DNA from: Mytilus galloprovincialis
Taxonomy: Eukaryota; Mollusca; Bivalvia; Mytilida; Mytilidae
Direction: 5' to 3'
Assembly (NCBI RefSeq): GCF_965363235.1
Contig: NC_134845.1
Coordinates: forward strand, 69,965,261-70,029,260
DNA length: 64,000 bases
Part shown: positions 46,650 to 58,611 of the stretch, in pieces
Layout: each line of letters starts with the position of its first letter
Position numbering within the stretch: the stretch's first letter is position 1
The notes under the pieces: generated by a model
Database searches by the model: none
Seen by the model: only the letters and a program-made list of their open reading frames with translations
What the model was told of the DNA's origin: nothing
Program-made: the position numbers and the translations under genes

Positions 46650-47015
46650 AGTATTGTAACACTAATGTCCCAGGTTAGGGGAGGGTTGGGATTCCGCTAA
46701 CATTTATAACCTCGCCACATTCTGTTGAAAGTTCCTTTCTCAAGTCAGGCGCCTGTTATTAAGTAGTTGTTGTTTGTTGCTGTGTTACATATTATTTTTC
46801 CCTTAAGTTTGTGGTACATTGATTATGCCGTCTGTTTTCTCGTTTATCTGCACTCATCATTTCGGGGCCTTTTATAACTGACTGTGCGGTATGACATTTG
46901 CTCATTGTTCAAGGCCTTACGGTGACATATAGTTTTTAATATCTTTGTCATTTGGTCTCTTGTGAAGATTTGTCTCATTAGAAATCATATCACATCTTCT
47001 TTTTTAAAACCAACA
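46650..47015. repeat. Dispersed repeat, retroelement 3' type
   Basis: TCGGGGCCTTTTATAACTGA, CTGTGCGGTATGACATTTGC, TCATTGTTCAAGGCCTTACG and ATCACATCTTCTTTTTTA match 58820-58985 closely. This is an abundant mussel repeat; the class is uncertain. Confidence 0.65.
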
Positions 47016-47079
47016 CCAAAGATAAAACAAAACTAAAGACTGCAAAACACACATCCTATAAAAAAAACCATAGATGATC

Positions 47080-47800
47080 TAAGGTGGTCCAGGTTTTTAT
47101 GTGCTGGTTTATGTTGTTTTATATTGTATCCGTTTTTATTCTGTAGTTAGTCACCACTTCGGTTTTATCATGTATATCTATCATATAGTCATTTTATAAC
47201 ATTTACTGTTTGCAAAAGTATGAATTATTCTAAATAATACGGATGTTCTTATCCCAGGCAGAAAACCCTAGCCGTATTGGGGACAACTTTTTGGAACTTT
47301 TGGTCCTAAGTGCTCTTCAACTTTCTACTTATTTTCGAACTTTTTTCATCTGAGCTTCACTGGTTAGTCTTGTGTGGACGAGCCGCGCGTCTGCCGTATT
47401 AAATTAAACCTAGTACCTTTTTTTATCTATTATTCGTGGAATTCTCTGTCTTATATATTCTCCCATTTATAGGTATTGTAGTCCTGTCATGTAATGTTGT
47501 TATTTTAATGTTGTATTTAACATCGCCATAAAAGCGGGAGGTTTGGCATGCCACAAAACAAAGTTCAACCCACCATTTTTTCTTAAAATGTCCTGTATTA
47601 ACTCAGGAAAATTGCCATTGTTATATTATAAATAGTTCGTTTCTGTGTGTGTTACATTTTAATGTTGTGTTTCTGTTGTGTCGTAGTTATAGTTGATGCG
47701 TTTCCCTCAGTTTCAGTTTGTAACGCGGACTTGGTTTTTTTTCCTCAATCGATTTATGAATTTCGAACAGTGGTAAACTATTATAACAGTCGACAACTGT
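47080..47800 (+). repeat. R1 interspersed repeat, plus orientation
   Basis: Usual landmarks from TTTTTATGTGCTGG to TTTCGAACAGTGGTAAAC. The ribozyme relic reads CTGGTTA and GACGAGCC, so it is dead. Confidence 0.7.
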
Positions 47801-47819
47801 TAGATAAACGTTTAAATGT

Positions 47820-49750
47820 AGTAACTCTCACCAACATCAGCGGTGTACAAACACAACCGAATACATATACAACTGCGTGTATGCTCACGCAGAGTGAAAA
47901 TGGTCTTAAAAGATAAAAACAAAGTCAAAATCAAACCTTTTGAGGAACATTTGTATAAAGAACTAGAACTGAAAACAGAATCTGTTTTTATTTTGATTGG
48001 TACGTTTTTGCGAACATGGTATCTTTTTTAGGATCAGCTTAATACTTTTACTTGGAATATGATGTTACTTTGTACTGCGTAATAACAGTACAATGTGTTT
48101 TCCATCAATTCAGGTACTTTCATTGATTTTTTTTGTAAGAAAGTGTGTTTGATTCATTGGTGGAAAGTATGCGTTGATAGAACAACCGTTAAAATGTAGA
48201 TTCGGGTTGATTATTATAAGGGACAGTCATATCATGATATCACCGAAAACTCTAAAACTAGTATACTAGTAACATGAGTAATGAGATATGGTTGATGAAC
48301 GGGAGAGGTAGATTGTGCGTAAATGAAGAAGAAACAACACGTTAAAAAAACAACACACTTCCAGAGGTCTGTACATTACAAATGATTTTAGGTAATCAAA
48401 CATTTTGAACAATAGTTTTAATATAGGTTAAAAGCATATTCACCACAGGAACAAAATGACTACAAATAAAGACATGCTCAATAAAAACATATCAAGGAAT
48501 CTTTTTGATATATTGGTTTTATTCAAATAAGTCGTAAATATTTCAGAAATACACGATCTTGTGAAATGATCAAATCTATTACGTCAAAAATAGTTCGTCT
48601 TGTTTTAAACAATAAATTATGAAACTGGTGTAATAATGAAAGGCCACTAAATGCATTGAAAACACTAGTTAACTTAGCTTTATTAACATCAAAGAAGCTT
48701 AAAAGAAGGATTTAAAATAAGAATCTGATTTGTTTCCATTTCATATTGTATCACCGTAATTCAATATTACATAACTTTTTTGTGATGCAAATCAGCAGAG
48801 TTTAGAACAACCTGTGATACGTGGACCCAAATTGTAAAAATTCTCCACTCATAGATTTCAATGTTTTATTATATTTCCGTAGAAGCTGATTCATTATGGT
48901 GTACAAGAGGTGTCCATGTTTCAAATAGAAAACTAAAAATTGAGTAACACTTACTAAACTAAAATCCCAAGGGTCTTTACTCGGTTTAGTAAGAAAATGA
49001 GCTATAGTGTTTGTCTTGATAGTCTAGATGTGTAAAAATACATCTGTTTCCGGAATCTTTTGGGCAATATAAACATGTTTGATATGATTAAATGACCTTA
49101 CGATGTTTCGTTCAATGATTTTGGTAGAAGGTTTACATCCTTACTGAATCGGTCAAATAAAGCTGAACTAACTTAATTAAGTACATTTTTATTTTCATCT
49201 TTTTATATCAAGAAATTTGCAATTCTTATATTACTGATTTGTACTTTATTTTAATTTATATATGTAGTTTATAACTTTACTTCTCGATATAATATAGGTT
49301 TACTTTGTATATACACGTATATATATTTTGTTTTGTAGTACACATACATATTGAAATGTATTTTTTCTAAGAACTATTGATATCGGTTGTCAAATATCAT
49401 GAAATCTGAGGAGGACTCTCATGCAAAATTATAATTATATAGGAAACATAATGGAAACATATGGGAGTCAGTTTACAAATTTTGATTTTTATCAAATACT
49501 TTTAAATATTTTTACTATGAAACAATATACAACATTCTTTTCTTTCCATAAAGATTTGAAGTTGCAATTGCAGTTTGAATATTGAAGACGTGAAGGATAG
49601 TTAACGTATTGATGATCAATTTTAAGTTTCAAGTTGTTATTTCCCAAAGATCTCATCAGTACAGTTAACATTATAGTTACGCATGAACACATACTTATAC
49701 AGATGCACATGAATTATTACATTTCAAATTAAAATATACAAAGAACAGTT
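47820..49750. repeat. Diverged gene-flank block upstream of copy 3
   Basis: CACCAACATCAGCGGTGTAC, CACAACCGAATACATATACA, TTTGAGGAACATTTG and GCGAACATGGTAT parallel 42.5-42.7 kb. The later part (TTGATATCGGTTGTCAAATA, GTTGCAATTGCAG) parallels 43.4-43.6 and 25.1-25.4 kb. It looks like the 3' flank of a unit whose gene is missing. Confidence 0.55.
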
Positions 49751-50924
49751 TAAGTGGACAACTGGTAGCACAAGTTATTCATTTCATGTGTTTAATCAGG
49801 ATAAGTTTAACCTAAACATTTGTAATTTTGATTCATCATTTTTTTGTACATTGACTACTTTTTACCATCAATTTCACAATTGACATTTTGTAACTAAGGA
49901 CTTAGCAGCCCTATTGACTTTTCTAATCCAATAATGTTCGATCAATGCAATAGAATCTAAAATGTTTTAACACCTCATAAACTTCGTATTATTTACAAGA
50001 AATCGAAAACATCCTAAACTCTCAGAGATCTTTCCCGATCCACCTGTACTGGCTTTTCGTAGCCCAAAAGCCAAAAAGATTACTTATTTTTTTAGGACAA
50101 AGTTCCGTTAGACCAAATATTAATTCATATACAATATCTAAAATTGAGCCATTTAAGGTAAATACATGTTTACAATTATTTTTCGCCTTTTAAATTGGAC
50201 CCGTTAAGTTTGTCATGTTTTTGGAGAATTTAAATCTTAGTTCAATGTCTTACAATACAGATATCTTGCGTTAAGAACAGTGTGTAGCTAAATCTAATTC
50301 GACTGGAATAACTATATCTCTAGCATATAACATCAAGTATTATCTTAAGCAGATACCTCGTCAGTTTCAAGAAAACAGTATGGAAACCACTCATATTTTT
50401 TGGAAAAATATTTTAGGTTTTCACAAAAAACAGTACATTTTCTGTGACTTTTTGTCTAAAACTATTAAACTGTGATAACAATACTATAAGTCTAAGAGTG
50501 TATGTATACTGGTTATATATTTTTGTTTCTAATTATTAAAGAAGATGAAATTCAGATGATAAACCAATTGCTTTATCAAATAATTCCTAGTTTAATATGG
50601 TCAATTTCTAAAAGTTTGCGAAATAAAAAACAAATTTGACTCCAAAAGGTGAACAGATCATAAATTATGACCCGATGTGATCTCCATGCTATCAGGGAAA
50701 CCAAATATGACAACCATCTTGGCATAACAACATATATTCACATTTTAGAAAGCTACACAACGTACAAACAATTCGAATTTGAATTTTACTTGCCTTATTT
50801 ACGAAGATGACAAAAAAACAACCCACCTGAAACAAAGTAAAACTCGCATCACTGCGCAACCAAATTATTGAAACAAAACAATAAACCAATAGAAAAAAAG
50901 CACAAAAATAAAACAGATAAAGAA

Positions 50925-51335
50925 AACTGGGGGTGATATCAGGTGCCCCGGAAGGGTAAGTAGATTCTGCCCTACATGCGGCACCCTTTGTGTTACTTAT
51001 GTTTGAAAAATCCGGTACATAGGCATAATCGGTAGGTCACATTCGTGAAAAGGGAAGGTTATTGAAGTAACGACATAAGGAACATATCCGATATCATCTG
51101 TGAAACGGATTTTCCATTACGATCAACCAACTTGTAATGGCGTTCGTAAAATTTACGAAGGGATTATTTCAACTTCCCCATTTTGAACTCTTAGTTCAAT
51201 AGCTCCTTTTGAGCAGCAACACTCTATCAAGGGAATCAGGATAGGAAATACAAGCTGGGGAATATCGTATCAATTGGAAGATATGTATTTCGTATGCAGG
51301 CGCTGATGGAAAGTTCAAAATTGGGACGCTGCACC
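50925..51335 (-). repeat. Penelope-like element 3' remnant, unit 3
   Basis: GGGGGTGATATCAGGTGCCC, GGCACCCTTTGTGTTACTTA, ATATCCGATATCATCTGTGA and GGGAATATCGTATCAATTGG match the unit 2 counterpart at 29350-29965. The left part present in unit 2 is missing here. Confidence 0.65.
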
Positions 51336-52234
51336 AAACGTTATGTTAATCCCCATTCAATGTCTAAGCTGTTAGAACAGTTGTCGTAAAATATGAATAA
51401 CATTAAAACAAAAATCAATTATCAATAATGAGCTATTCACACTTTTGACACCTGGCCGTTAAAAGAACAATAAATCAACCCCACTACATTTGGCTTTGCC
51501 TATACATGGTGAGGCCAAATGTTAGACATTTTTATGTTGTTTGTCTTTCGTTTGAGCTTTTTTTCTTAAGTTTCGTAGAAGTCATGTGTTGGTAAATAAT
51601 GTGGAATTTTGTATAATTATGATGATTTGGGAGACCCTTGTTATTCCTTGTCATGTATAATACCCCAGTTACTGTACATGAGGATTCATTAATATTCGTT
51701 CAATACCGATTTTCGTAGAATTGTGTGGGTACAGGGAAACCACGAATTTAAATGTTCCACGAATTAGAAATTTTCTAAAGAAATGTATGTAGACTGTGCC
51801 AAAACCTCGAATTTAAAAATCCCCAAATATGCAAGTTTTTCTCTATCCCTGAAAATTGGTACCCACTAATTTCAAAATAAATGTATTCACAGTAATATTA
51901 AACTCGTACAGTCTGAAAGTTACAACAATTGTTTCGATACATTAGGTCTGATATTATGATACACATTTTTTTAGTTATATTGCGGTTTTTTGTTGTTGAA
52001 GAGTCGTTCCTTTTTATATAAGCGTCCAATATAAGTCTTCTGTAGATGAAATGTTCGTCTTGTATGCACTTTTTTGGTCCTGGAATATATGATGAGTTTA
52101 CGTGTCGATACAAATGTATTTACCTTTTGTATATTTCCATCAAAGTATGGATTTTTTCGACATATGTTTGTTACCAATAGAAAAGCAATAACATGAACTT
52201 ATCAGTTTATTGTGGGCTTCCTTGTACGTTGAAA

Positions 52235-52718
52235 ATGAAGTATTTTGTTTTAATGCTCTGTGTTTTGTTTTGTGGAGTGCTTTCGAAAACTGCATTAAAA
52301 CGAAATGATTCTGATAAAGATGGAAAGAACAGTCCCCTGATATGGTTCATGATACAACAGTTAAATGCTTTAGGAGCACGTGTGGAAAAACTCAGAGATA
52401 TAGCACATGAAAGTCAAAAAAATATGATTTCTATGAAAAGAGACATGGCGGATTTGAAATCTAGAAACGGAAAATTCGCCATTGACAAAAATGAGCAATC
52501 GCTTGATGACATAAATTCCAAAGTAATTGCAGTAGCTAACAAAAAGAAAATCGACAATCTTACGTCAAAATTAGATAAGTTCGACACAGTCGCAATCAAA
52601 AAGAAATTCGATCGTCTGGAGGCAAGATTAGATAAGTTTGACAATAACAAACTCGACAAGCAAATTAAGCAGGCGCTTTCACAGATTAGAAAATTCAACG
52701 AGAACCATGATAACATCG
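52235..52718 (+). CDS. Copy 3 exon 1: signal peptide and coiled coil
   Basis: 161 codons plus one base, donor GGTAAGTTG. Same length as copy 2 exon 1. Confidence 0.88.
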
Positions 52719-55700
52719 GTAAGTTGTAGACAATAATGTCTGATATAATTGAATTTTAACATTTATCATAATATATATCCTGACTATGTTATAGTTGATG
52801 CATCCATACTCTTACATATATTTTCTCCTTTTATCAATTATCAATTATCATTGAATGCTACATATACTTATCACAATATACCCACTTAGATACATAGATC
52901 ATCTTAGACGAACAAGAATTACATACCCTTCCGAGACACTTAACCCTGAGTTCACACTTCCAATTTTAGGTTTGTTCTGTTTTTCTCATATTGTTTTTTC
53001 ATCTATTTTGACCGTGGTGCGGCTTGTCTACGTAGACATATTTGAGGTTTTTTTTATTTTTCCTGATAAAGTGACAACGCCATAGCTAAGGGAACAAATA
53101 CCCACCAACAAACAATAGTTCACAAACCACAACATAAAAACTAAAAATTAGGTAAAAAGAACTTGGGTGATCTCATGTGCTCCGGAAAAGTTAGCAAATT
53201 CTGCCCCTCATGTGGCACCCGTTGTAACACTATTGTTATAATAAATCCGGTAAATAGTCTAATTCGATAGGTCAAGGGGACGGGATTGTAGTTACGATGT
53301 TATGAGCATATCTGCTATCATCAGTGATGGCGTCCGTCACAATTATGAAGGGATGATTTAAACTTCTTGGTCTAATCCATTCCTAGTGAGCAGCGACAGT
53401 CTATCAAGAATATACGGCCTTTTGTTTCTCATTTTTAGAAGTTGTTAGGGTGCCTGTAGTTCATTACATTTATCGTTTGGTGTTTGTCGTGTTGTTTAAA
53501 TTGTTTTATGTCCTTTTTTACAGGTGGAGGAGATACATATGTGCGGTGGGGTCGATCTACTTGCCCATCAAAAAATGGAACTACACTTGTATATACTGGT
53601 AAGTGCACATATTACAGTCGAATGTGATAAGATTTATAATTTTCATTAAAAGATGATGAATGTCAAAATTGTTTCAATTTTGTTTAAATCGTGTAAAACA
53701 ATTGTTGATATTTTTACCCTTATTCCATGAACGTTAAAATTGTTAATGAACAATTGTCTTTTTAATAATAAGTAACAGTTAGTTACTGTAAAAAGTAAAA
53801 TCACAAAAATAGTGAACTCCGAAGAAAATTCAAGATGTGTTCTTCGACAGGACCTTGAAATACACATTATAGGACTTTCACAATGTATATATCGTCAAAA
53901 ATATATTATTTTTTATAAAAATTTGCAAAATTTAGCATCCTATTTTATTGACCACACAAAAGTTTGATATTTCTTTTTAATGCGTTCAGGTTTTTAAAAT
54001 ACGCCTTACGGCGCATATAGAATGAGGAATAAAACCCACAAATGAATTGAGATATAAATCTTAGAAAGTATTATCTATACACAATTCAAATGTTAACTGT
54101 AACTGCATGAATTAAGACACAAATGACTTGTTACCATTTAATAACGGTGACTGAAAAAATTCAAGACACTTTGTAAGTAATTTACTTAGTTTATGGAAAC
54201 GGGGTGCTATGTTGTTGTTTTTTTCTATTTGTAATGACAAAAAAGGTACCAGGATTGTAATTTAGTACGCCAGACGCGCGTTTCGTCTACATAAGACTCA
54301 TCACTCATCAGTGACGCTCATATCGAAATATTGATAAAGCCAAACAAGTACAAAGATGAAGAGCATTGAGGATTCCAAATTCCAAAAATGTTGTGCCAAA
54401 TACGGCTAAGGTAATCTATGCCTGGAATAGCAAAATCCTTAGTTTTTCGAAAAATTCAAAGTTTTGTAAACAGGAAATTTATAAAAATGACCACGTTATT
54501 GATATTCATGTCAACACCGAAATTTTGACTGCAAGGCTATTGATACCCTCGGGGACGAAACGTCCACTAGCAGTGCCATTAACCCAGTGGTTTAAATAGT
54601 TATCAAAGGTACCAGGATTATAATTTAGTACGCCAGACTTAAAAACCGGATAGACAGAAATAACAGCCGTCAAATTTTTTATTTCGTGTATGCTACTTTT
54701 ATAAACTCAAAATCTTGTATTTTGTTGTCGCTCATTGAGCAAATGTGACAGCGAAAAACTAATAAGTTAACTTGGAATGTTCGGATAGACATTCGAAATC
54801 AACTATCAATCGATCAGGTATAAAACAGCACGTCTTAAAAAACTAGTTTTCATTATTTTAAAGTAAAACGAAAGCTATGGTAAATTATCATTTTCATGAT
54901 ATTAGGTAAGGCGCCTTTCCTGTAAACATTATCACACGATTAAATGAGATAACGTTATTAAAACGAATTTATCTTTATAATTATCACTTTATGTGACAAT
55001 TATATTTCTGTTCTCTTGGGTATATTTACAATTAATCGTCCATTCAAGTTGTTTGAATTTCACATTAAAAAGAAAAAGACATAGTACTATCTCTTTTGTA
55101 AACAGCGAAATTTTTAAAAGCTGAATCCACAGTGGAAAAATTTGGAATTATGTTTTCCTTTCCTTGTAAATCCTGCAAAGGCACTTGTCAATGATTCTGT
55201 CTCCAAATTGAAAATTTGAACGCAAGTCATCTTTTATCATTCTCTCCAGGAAACAACTGATAACAATGACATCAAAACACTCGAAAAGAAAAAAATATGA
55301 ACAGACAGTGGAATATCAGAGACATATACTTTGAGGTATTCTAGTCTTTCATATATGGGTTTCGAGTATAGCCTGTCAAAAATTTATTACACAATAAAGA
55401 CACTTAGTGTAACGATCTGGTCCTTATCGTCTCCATAATCAAGATAGGCACACCACAAGCCCTCAATTCTTTGTAGTTCTTGTAAATTATGTACGAACAC
55501 CACTGTGTTGATACTATTGTATACTTCTTATTGTTAGTAGTGCTTACTCATCTGACAGAAGAGAAATGGTCTTCAAACCATCCATATAATTCATTTTATG
55601 CTGCAAATAGTTGTGTTTATTTCCTAAATATAGTAACATAGCTATATTTTGTATAATGTCAATTTCATCATGGAAGACTTTTGTGTACTCGGCGCAAAAC

Positions 55701-56546
55701 TGGAGAAGGGCTCGAACCTCGCCCTTCCCCAGTTTCTAAGCCTCAAACAAAAAGTTTATATTTTTCTTTCATTGACCTAATATTGTATTTTGAAATAATA
55801 ATCTTTCATTATGTAGTATGTTTTCTAATATTCTAGTAAAAACTATATTTCGTCTTCAGATACGATGATATGTGTTCACATCGACCTTTTTTTCATAGAT
55901 TCGCATTAACTGAATAAATTAAAACTAATTTCTATCACTTCGTATATGATATGAGGAAACAATTACTTGTCAGTTTGATGCTAGTAGGTTTTCCTTGAGT
56001 GACATTATAGTTTTTCAAATCATATTTATAATCAATTATTTGTATATATATGAAACATTTATGTGTGTCCAATCTTGTTTATTTGAAGGTTTCTCAGGTG
56101 GTGGATATTACGCCGCCTCTGGAGCACCTGCAGAGCCCGTATGTCTTCCAACAGACCCTAATTTCTTAAAAACATCTGGTACCAATAGCGCTTTCATATA
56201 CGGTATGGAATTTCATTCCAAATTTTTTGGTTCCAATGCTATTAATCAGGATGTTCCTTGCAGTGTTTGCCATGTTCAAATTGGAACAACAATTATGATA
56301 CCTGGAAAAACCACTTGCAATAAAGGATGGAAATTAGAGTATGCAGGAAATCTAGCTGCAGGTCATGCTGGACATACTGCCGCCTCCACTTATTTATGTG
56401 TTGATTTAAACCATGAGTATCTTCACCATGGGAGTCATTACTACATTGGAAAGCGGGTATATGAAGTAGTCGGACAGTGTGGATCCCTGCCATGTCCTCC
56501 TTATCGTAAGGGATATCCGTTAACGTGCGCCGTGTGTTCTAAATGA
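52235..56546 (+). CDS. Tandem copy 3: short-chain collagen C4-like secreted protein
   Basis: Exons 52235-52718, 53524-53598 and 56089-56546 join to 338 codons plus stop. Domain order equals copy 2: signal peptide (1-17), coiled coil with the 19-residue repeat, YVRWGRSTCP, then the Cys-rich domain with all ten cysteines. By eye about 25 of 338 residues differ from copy 2, clustered at 152-158 and 276-283. An in-frame ATG at 52193 would add 14 residues before the signal peptide, but it is not conserved in copy 2 and would bury the hydrophobic start, so 52235 is preferred. Introns are 805 and 2490 bp. The exact exon lengths and splice sites shared with copy 2 indicate a recent duplication and an intact gene. 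Confidence 0.88.
53060..53415 (-). repeat. Penelope-like 3' remnant in copy 3 intron 1
   Basis: Counterpart of 31685-32045 at the same intron position, with a small deletion after CTAAAAATTAGG. Confidence 0.6.
53524..53598 (+). CDS. Copy 3 exon 2
   Basis: 75 nt, phase 1 to 1, acceptor CTTTTTTACAG and donor GTAAGTGC. One residue differs from copy 2 (last codon ACT instead of TCT). Confidence 0.88.
54241..54645 (-). mobile_element. Retrozyme-like element: one 363-nt unit plus partial second unit
   Basis: On the minus strand TGGCGTACTAAATTATAATC begins at 54635 and recurs as TGGCGTACTAAATTACAATC at 54272, so the unit is 363 nt. Its 5' end coincides with the predicted hammerhead cleavage point. 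Between the two are CACTGGGTTAATGGCACTGC, CCCCGAGGGTATCAATAGCC, TTCGGTGTTGACATGAATAT, CCTTAGCCGTATTTGGCACA and the ribozyme. The element lies in intron 2 of copy 3 at the place where copy 2 has 5.5 kb of other sequence. Confidence 0.75.
54267..54319 (-). ncRNA. Hammerhead ribozyme with 7-nt duplication in the core
   Basis: Minus-strand order: stem I strand GCGTCA, CTGATGA, an extra GTGATGA, stem II GTCT and AGAC, GAAA, CGCGCGTC, cleavage point, TGGCGT. Stem I, stem II, GAAA and the cleavage triplet are perfect. The duplicated TGATGAG separates the CTGATGA from stem II, so activity in this copy is unlikely unless the structure shifts. Confidence 0.65.
55676..55790. repeat. Right half of the hairpin MITE (unit 3)
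   Basis: It matches 40775-40882 but lacks the left arm, which is deleted after GGAAGACTT. Confidence 0.65.
56089..56546 (+). CDS. Copy 3 exon 3: Cys-rich C-terminal domain
   Basis: 458 nt, acceptor TTTATTTGAAG, stop TGA at 56544-56546. Starts GFSGGGYYAASGAPAEPVC and ends LTCAVCSK. Residues 276-283 differ from copy 2 at four of eight positions. Confidence 0.9.
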
Positions 56547-56562
56547 ATATTAAGCAATTGAA

Positions 56563-56580
56563 AATAAAATTAAAAATAAA
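56563..56580 (+). terminator. Poly(A) signals of copy 3
   Basis: AATAAA at 56563-56568 and 56575-56580, equivalent to the pair after copy 2. Confidence 0.65.
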
Positions 56581-56599
56581 ATATTATTGGTTTTTTTTA

Positions 56600-57613
56600 A
56601 AAGATATGAATTGTTGTTCTATTATTTTCTTTTTTTAAGTAATTTCAGCTTGAAATTAATAAACAATGTTCTTTAAAACGCAGCTGAGTTTTAGTGATTT
56701 TATTGACATTGTATTGTAATTTTCCCCGGATTATCTGTTTAATAGATACAATGTAACGTCAGGTGTAATAATCTTAATCATTTAAAAAAAATGTATCAAA
56801 GAAACACAAAAAGGCAACGCACCATAAGAAGGAAATCTAAAGACTGAGCAAAACATACCCTATAAAAAAACTAGTTGATATAAGCTTCTCCAGAATGTTC
56901 TGCAGACCGTGCTCCACGTGTGGTACCCGTCGTGTTACTCATGTCAGTACTAATCAGCTGCTAATTATGATAAAATAGTTCATCAGCAATTGTCTAATTT
57001 TGGTTTTGACGGTTCTGTGACTGAAATAAAGTATTTTATTTTTAACCAGGATTTTTAATATTTGTATTGTCATCTGATCAACTGATAATAAGGTGAATAT
57101 TTGTCTATGCATTCGGAATATTTTTGTTTGAACCGTCCTTGTTTTCTTACTACAACCGGACACTAAATGTAACATACCTGCATTCTGTTGGTATTGGTTT
57201 CTGATTCGACCCGGAAATTAATGATTATTGGTAATATTAATAATTGTGTTTTTTCTAGTTTCTTCCTTACATGCTATACAATGTATGAAATCAAAGTAAT
57301 AGCATGTTGTTCAACTTCCGTAGCATAGGGAAAAAAAACAATATAGATAAGTTAACAATTTAGGAAATTAAACTGAAAAGTGACACATGGTATGCTCTGG
57401 GTATTCTCGCCGACATCAGCGGTGTGTATACACAACCGAATACATAAACAACTCACGCTGAGTCAATATTTTCTTCGAAAAACCAAATTAATACCATAGA
57501 AAACCATTTGAGAAACATTTGAAAATGATTTGAAATGAAAAATAAATTCAGTTTTTTTTTAATGTGTAAGATTTACAAACATGGTATAATTAATCGGGAC
57601 AGTTGTCATAGTT
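56600..57613. repeat. 3' flank block of unit 3, left part
   Basis: It aligns with 41700-42703 and is cut by the foldback element at ATAGTT. Confidence 0.75.
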
Positions 57614-57836
57614 CACTGGGGGTAAAGCTGATGACCGTAACTGCATTCACGGTCATACCAAGATGTCGGATGAAAAATTAGGTCAGTTTCTGTATTGTCT
57701 GTTAAAGTGTTTCTATATCATTTTCTTTACAAATCATACATTGAAACGATGTAAATTTATAAAAGAATCACTCGAAATTCACTAATTACTTCCGAGAAAT
57801 GTGCATGAAACGGGAAATTCGATTTGAAAAAATCGT

Positions 57837-58020
57837 TAAGATGACCGTAAATCATAATCAAAATATTTTCAAGATGACCGTAACATAAAACAAGGATGAC
57901 CGTGATTGGTAAAAAGATGACCGTAACTTGTAAAGGATGACCGTAATTTGTAAAGACTGACTGTAATTTATATAGGATGACCGTAACTTTTATAGGATGA
58001 CCATCAATTCTAAGAAATAT
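57837..58020. repeat. Subterminal GATGACCGTAA array
   Basis: GATGACCGTAA or a one- to two-base variant occurs about eight times, near 57839, 57872, 57895, 57915, 57936, 57956, 57976 and 57997, with spacing near 20 bp in the later units. A reversed array (TTACGGTCATC) stands at about 60310-60440. Such subterminal words are often transposase binding sites; that role is inferred. Confidence 0.75.
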
Positions 58021-58249
58021 CCGTATTGTATTCAAAGCTTTTTTGTTGAGTTTGTCGATCTAAATAGGGGGTCGGTTAGCGGATATAAATATGTTTCATA
58101 AATTTCTTTTTTTAAACTATAATATAATTGGCCATATTTAGGATTTATAACAATGATAGTAAATTGCATATTTCTCGTAAACAATGAAATATTTATTGAT
58201 ATCGACGTTAAAATTTTAACACAAATTTACAGCGATACGACGAAAATTT

Positions 58250-58500
58250 GAAGAAACATGAATGTGTCCCTAGTACACGGATGCCTCATCTACACTATCA
58301 TTTTCTATGTTTAGTGGACTATGAAAATGGGATAAAACTGTAATTTGGTATTAGAATTAAAAAGATCATTCCATAGGGAAAATGTGTACTAAGTTTCAAT
58401 TTTATTTAACTTGAAGCTGGACAAACGGACAAGCAAACAGACGAACGAACGAACGTACGCACAGACCAGAAAAACAGAATGCCAATAAATGGAGAATTAA
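58250..58500. repeat. Dispersed bivalve repeat inside the foldback element
   Basis: AACATGAATGTGTCCCTAGT, ACACGGATGCCTCATC, GTGTACTAAGTTTCAATTTT and the ACGAACGAACGAACG tract followed by GCACAGACCAGAAAA form a familiar abundant bivalve repeat. Confidence 0.6.
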
Positions 58501-58611
58501 AAACATTAATAATACATACGAATATTTGGTAATCGAGCCCATGTGTATGGGTTCAGAGGAAGCAGATTAAAATCTTAATTTGTCTTGATATATGCAGGCG
58601 GAAACACTTTT

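Noticed and set aside
52193..52234. Upstream ATG at 52193 as the start of copy 3
   Set aside because: Copy 2 has no ATG at that place, and starting there would put 14 extra residues before the signal peptide.
57757..58035. 92-codon minus-strand ORF
   Set aside because: Its repeated ITVIL/YGHL-like peptides are the translation of the GATGACCGTAA array.
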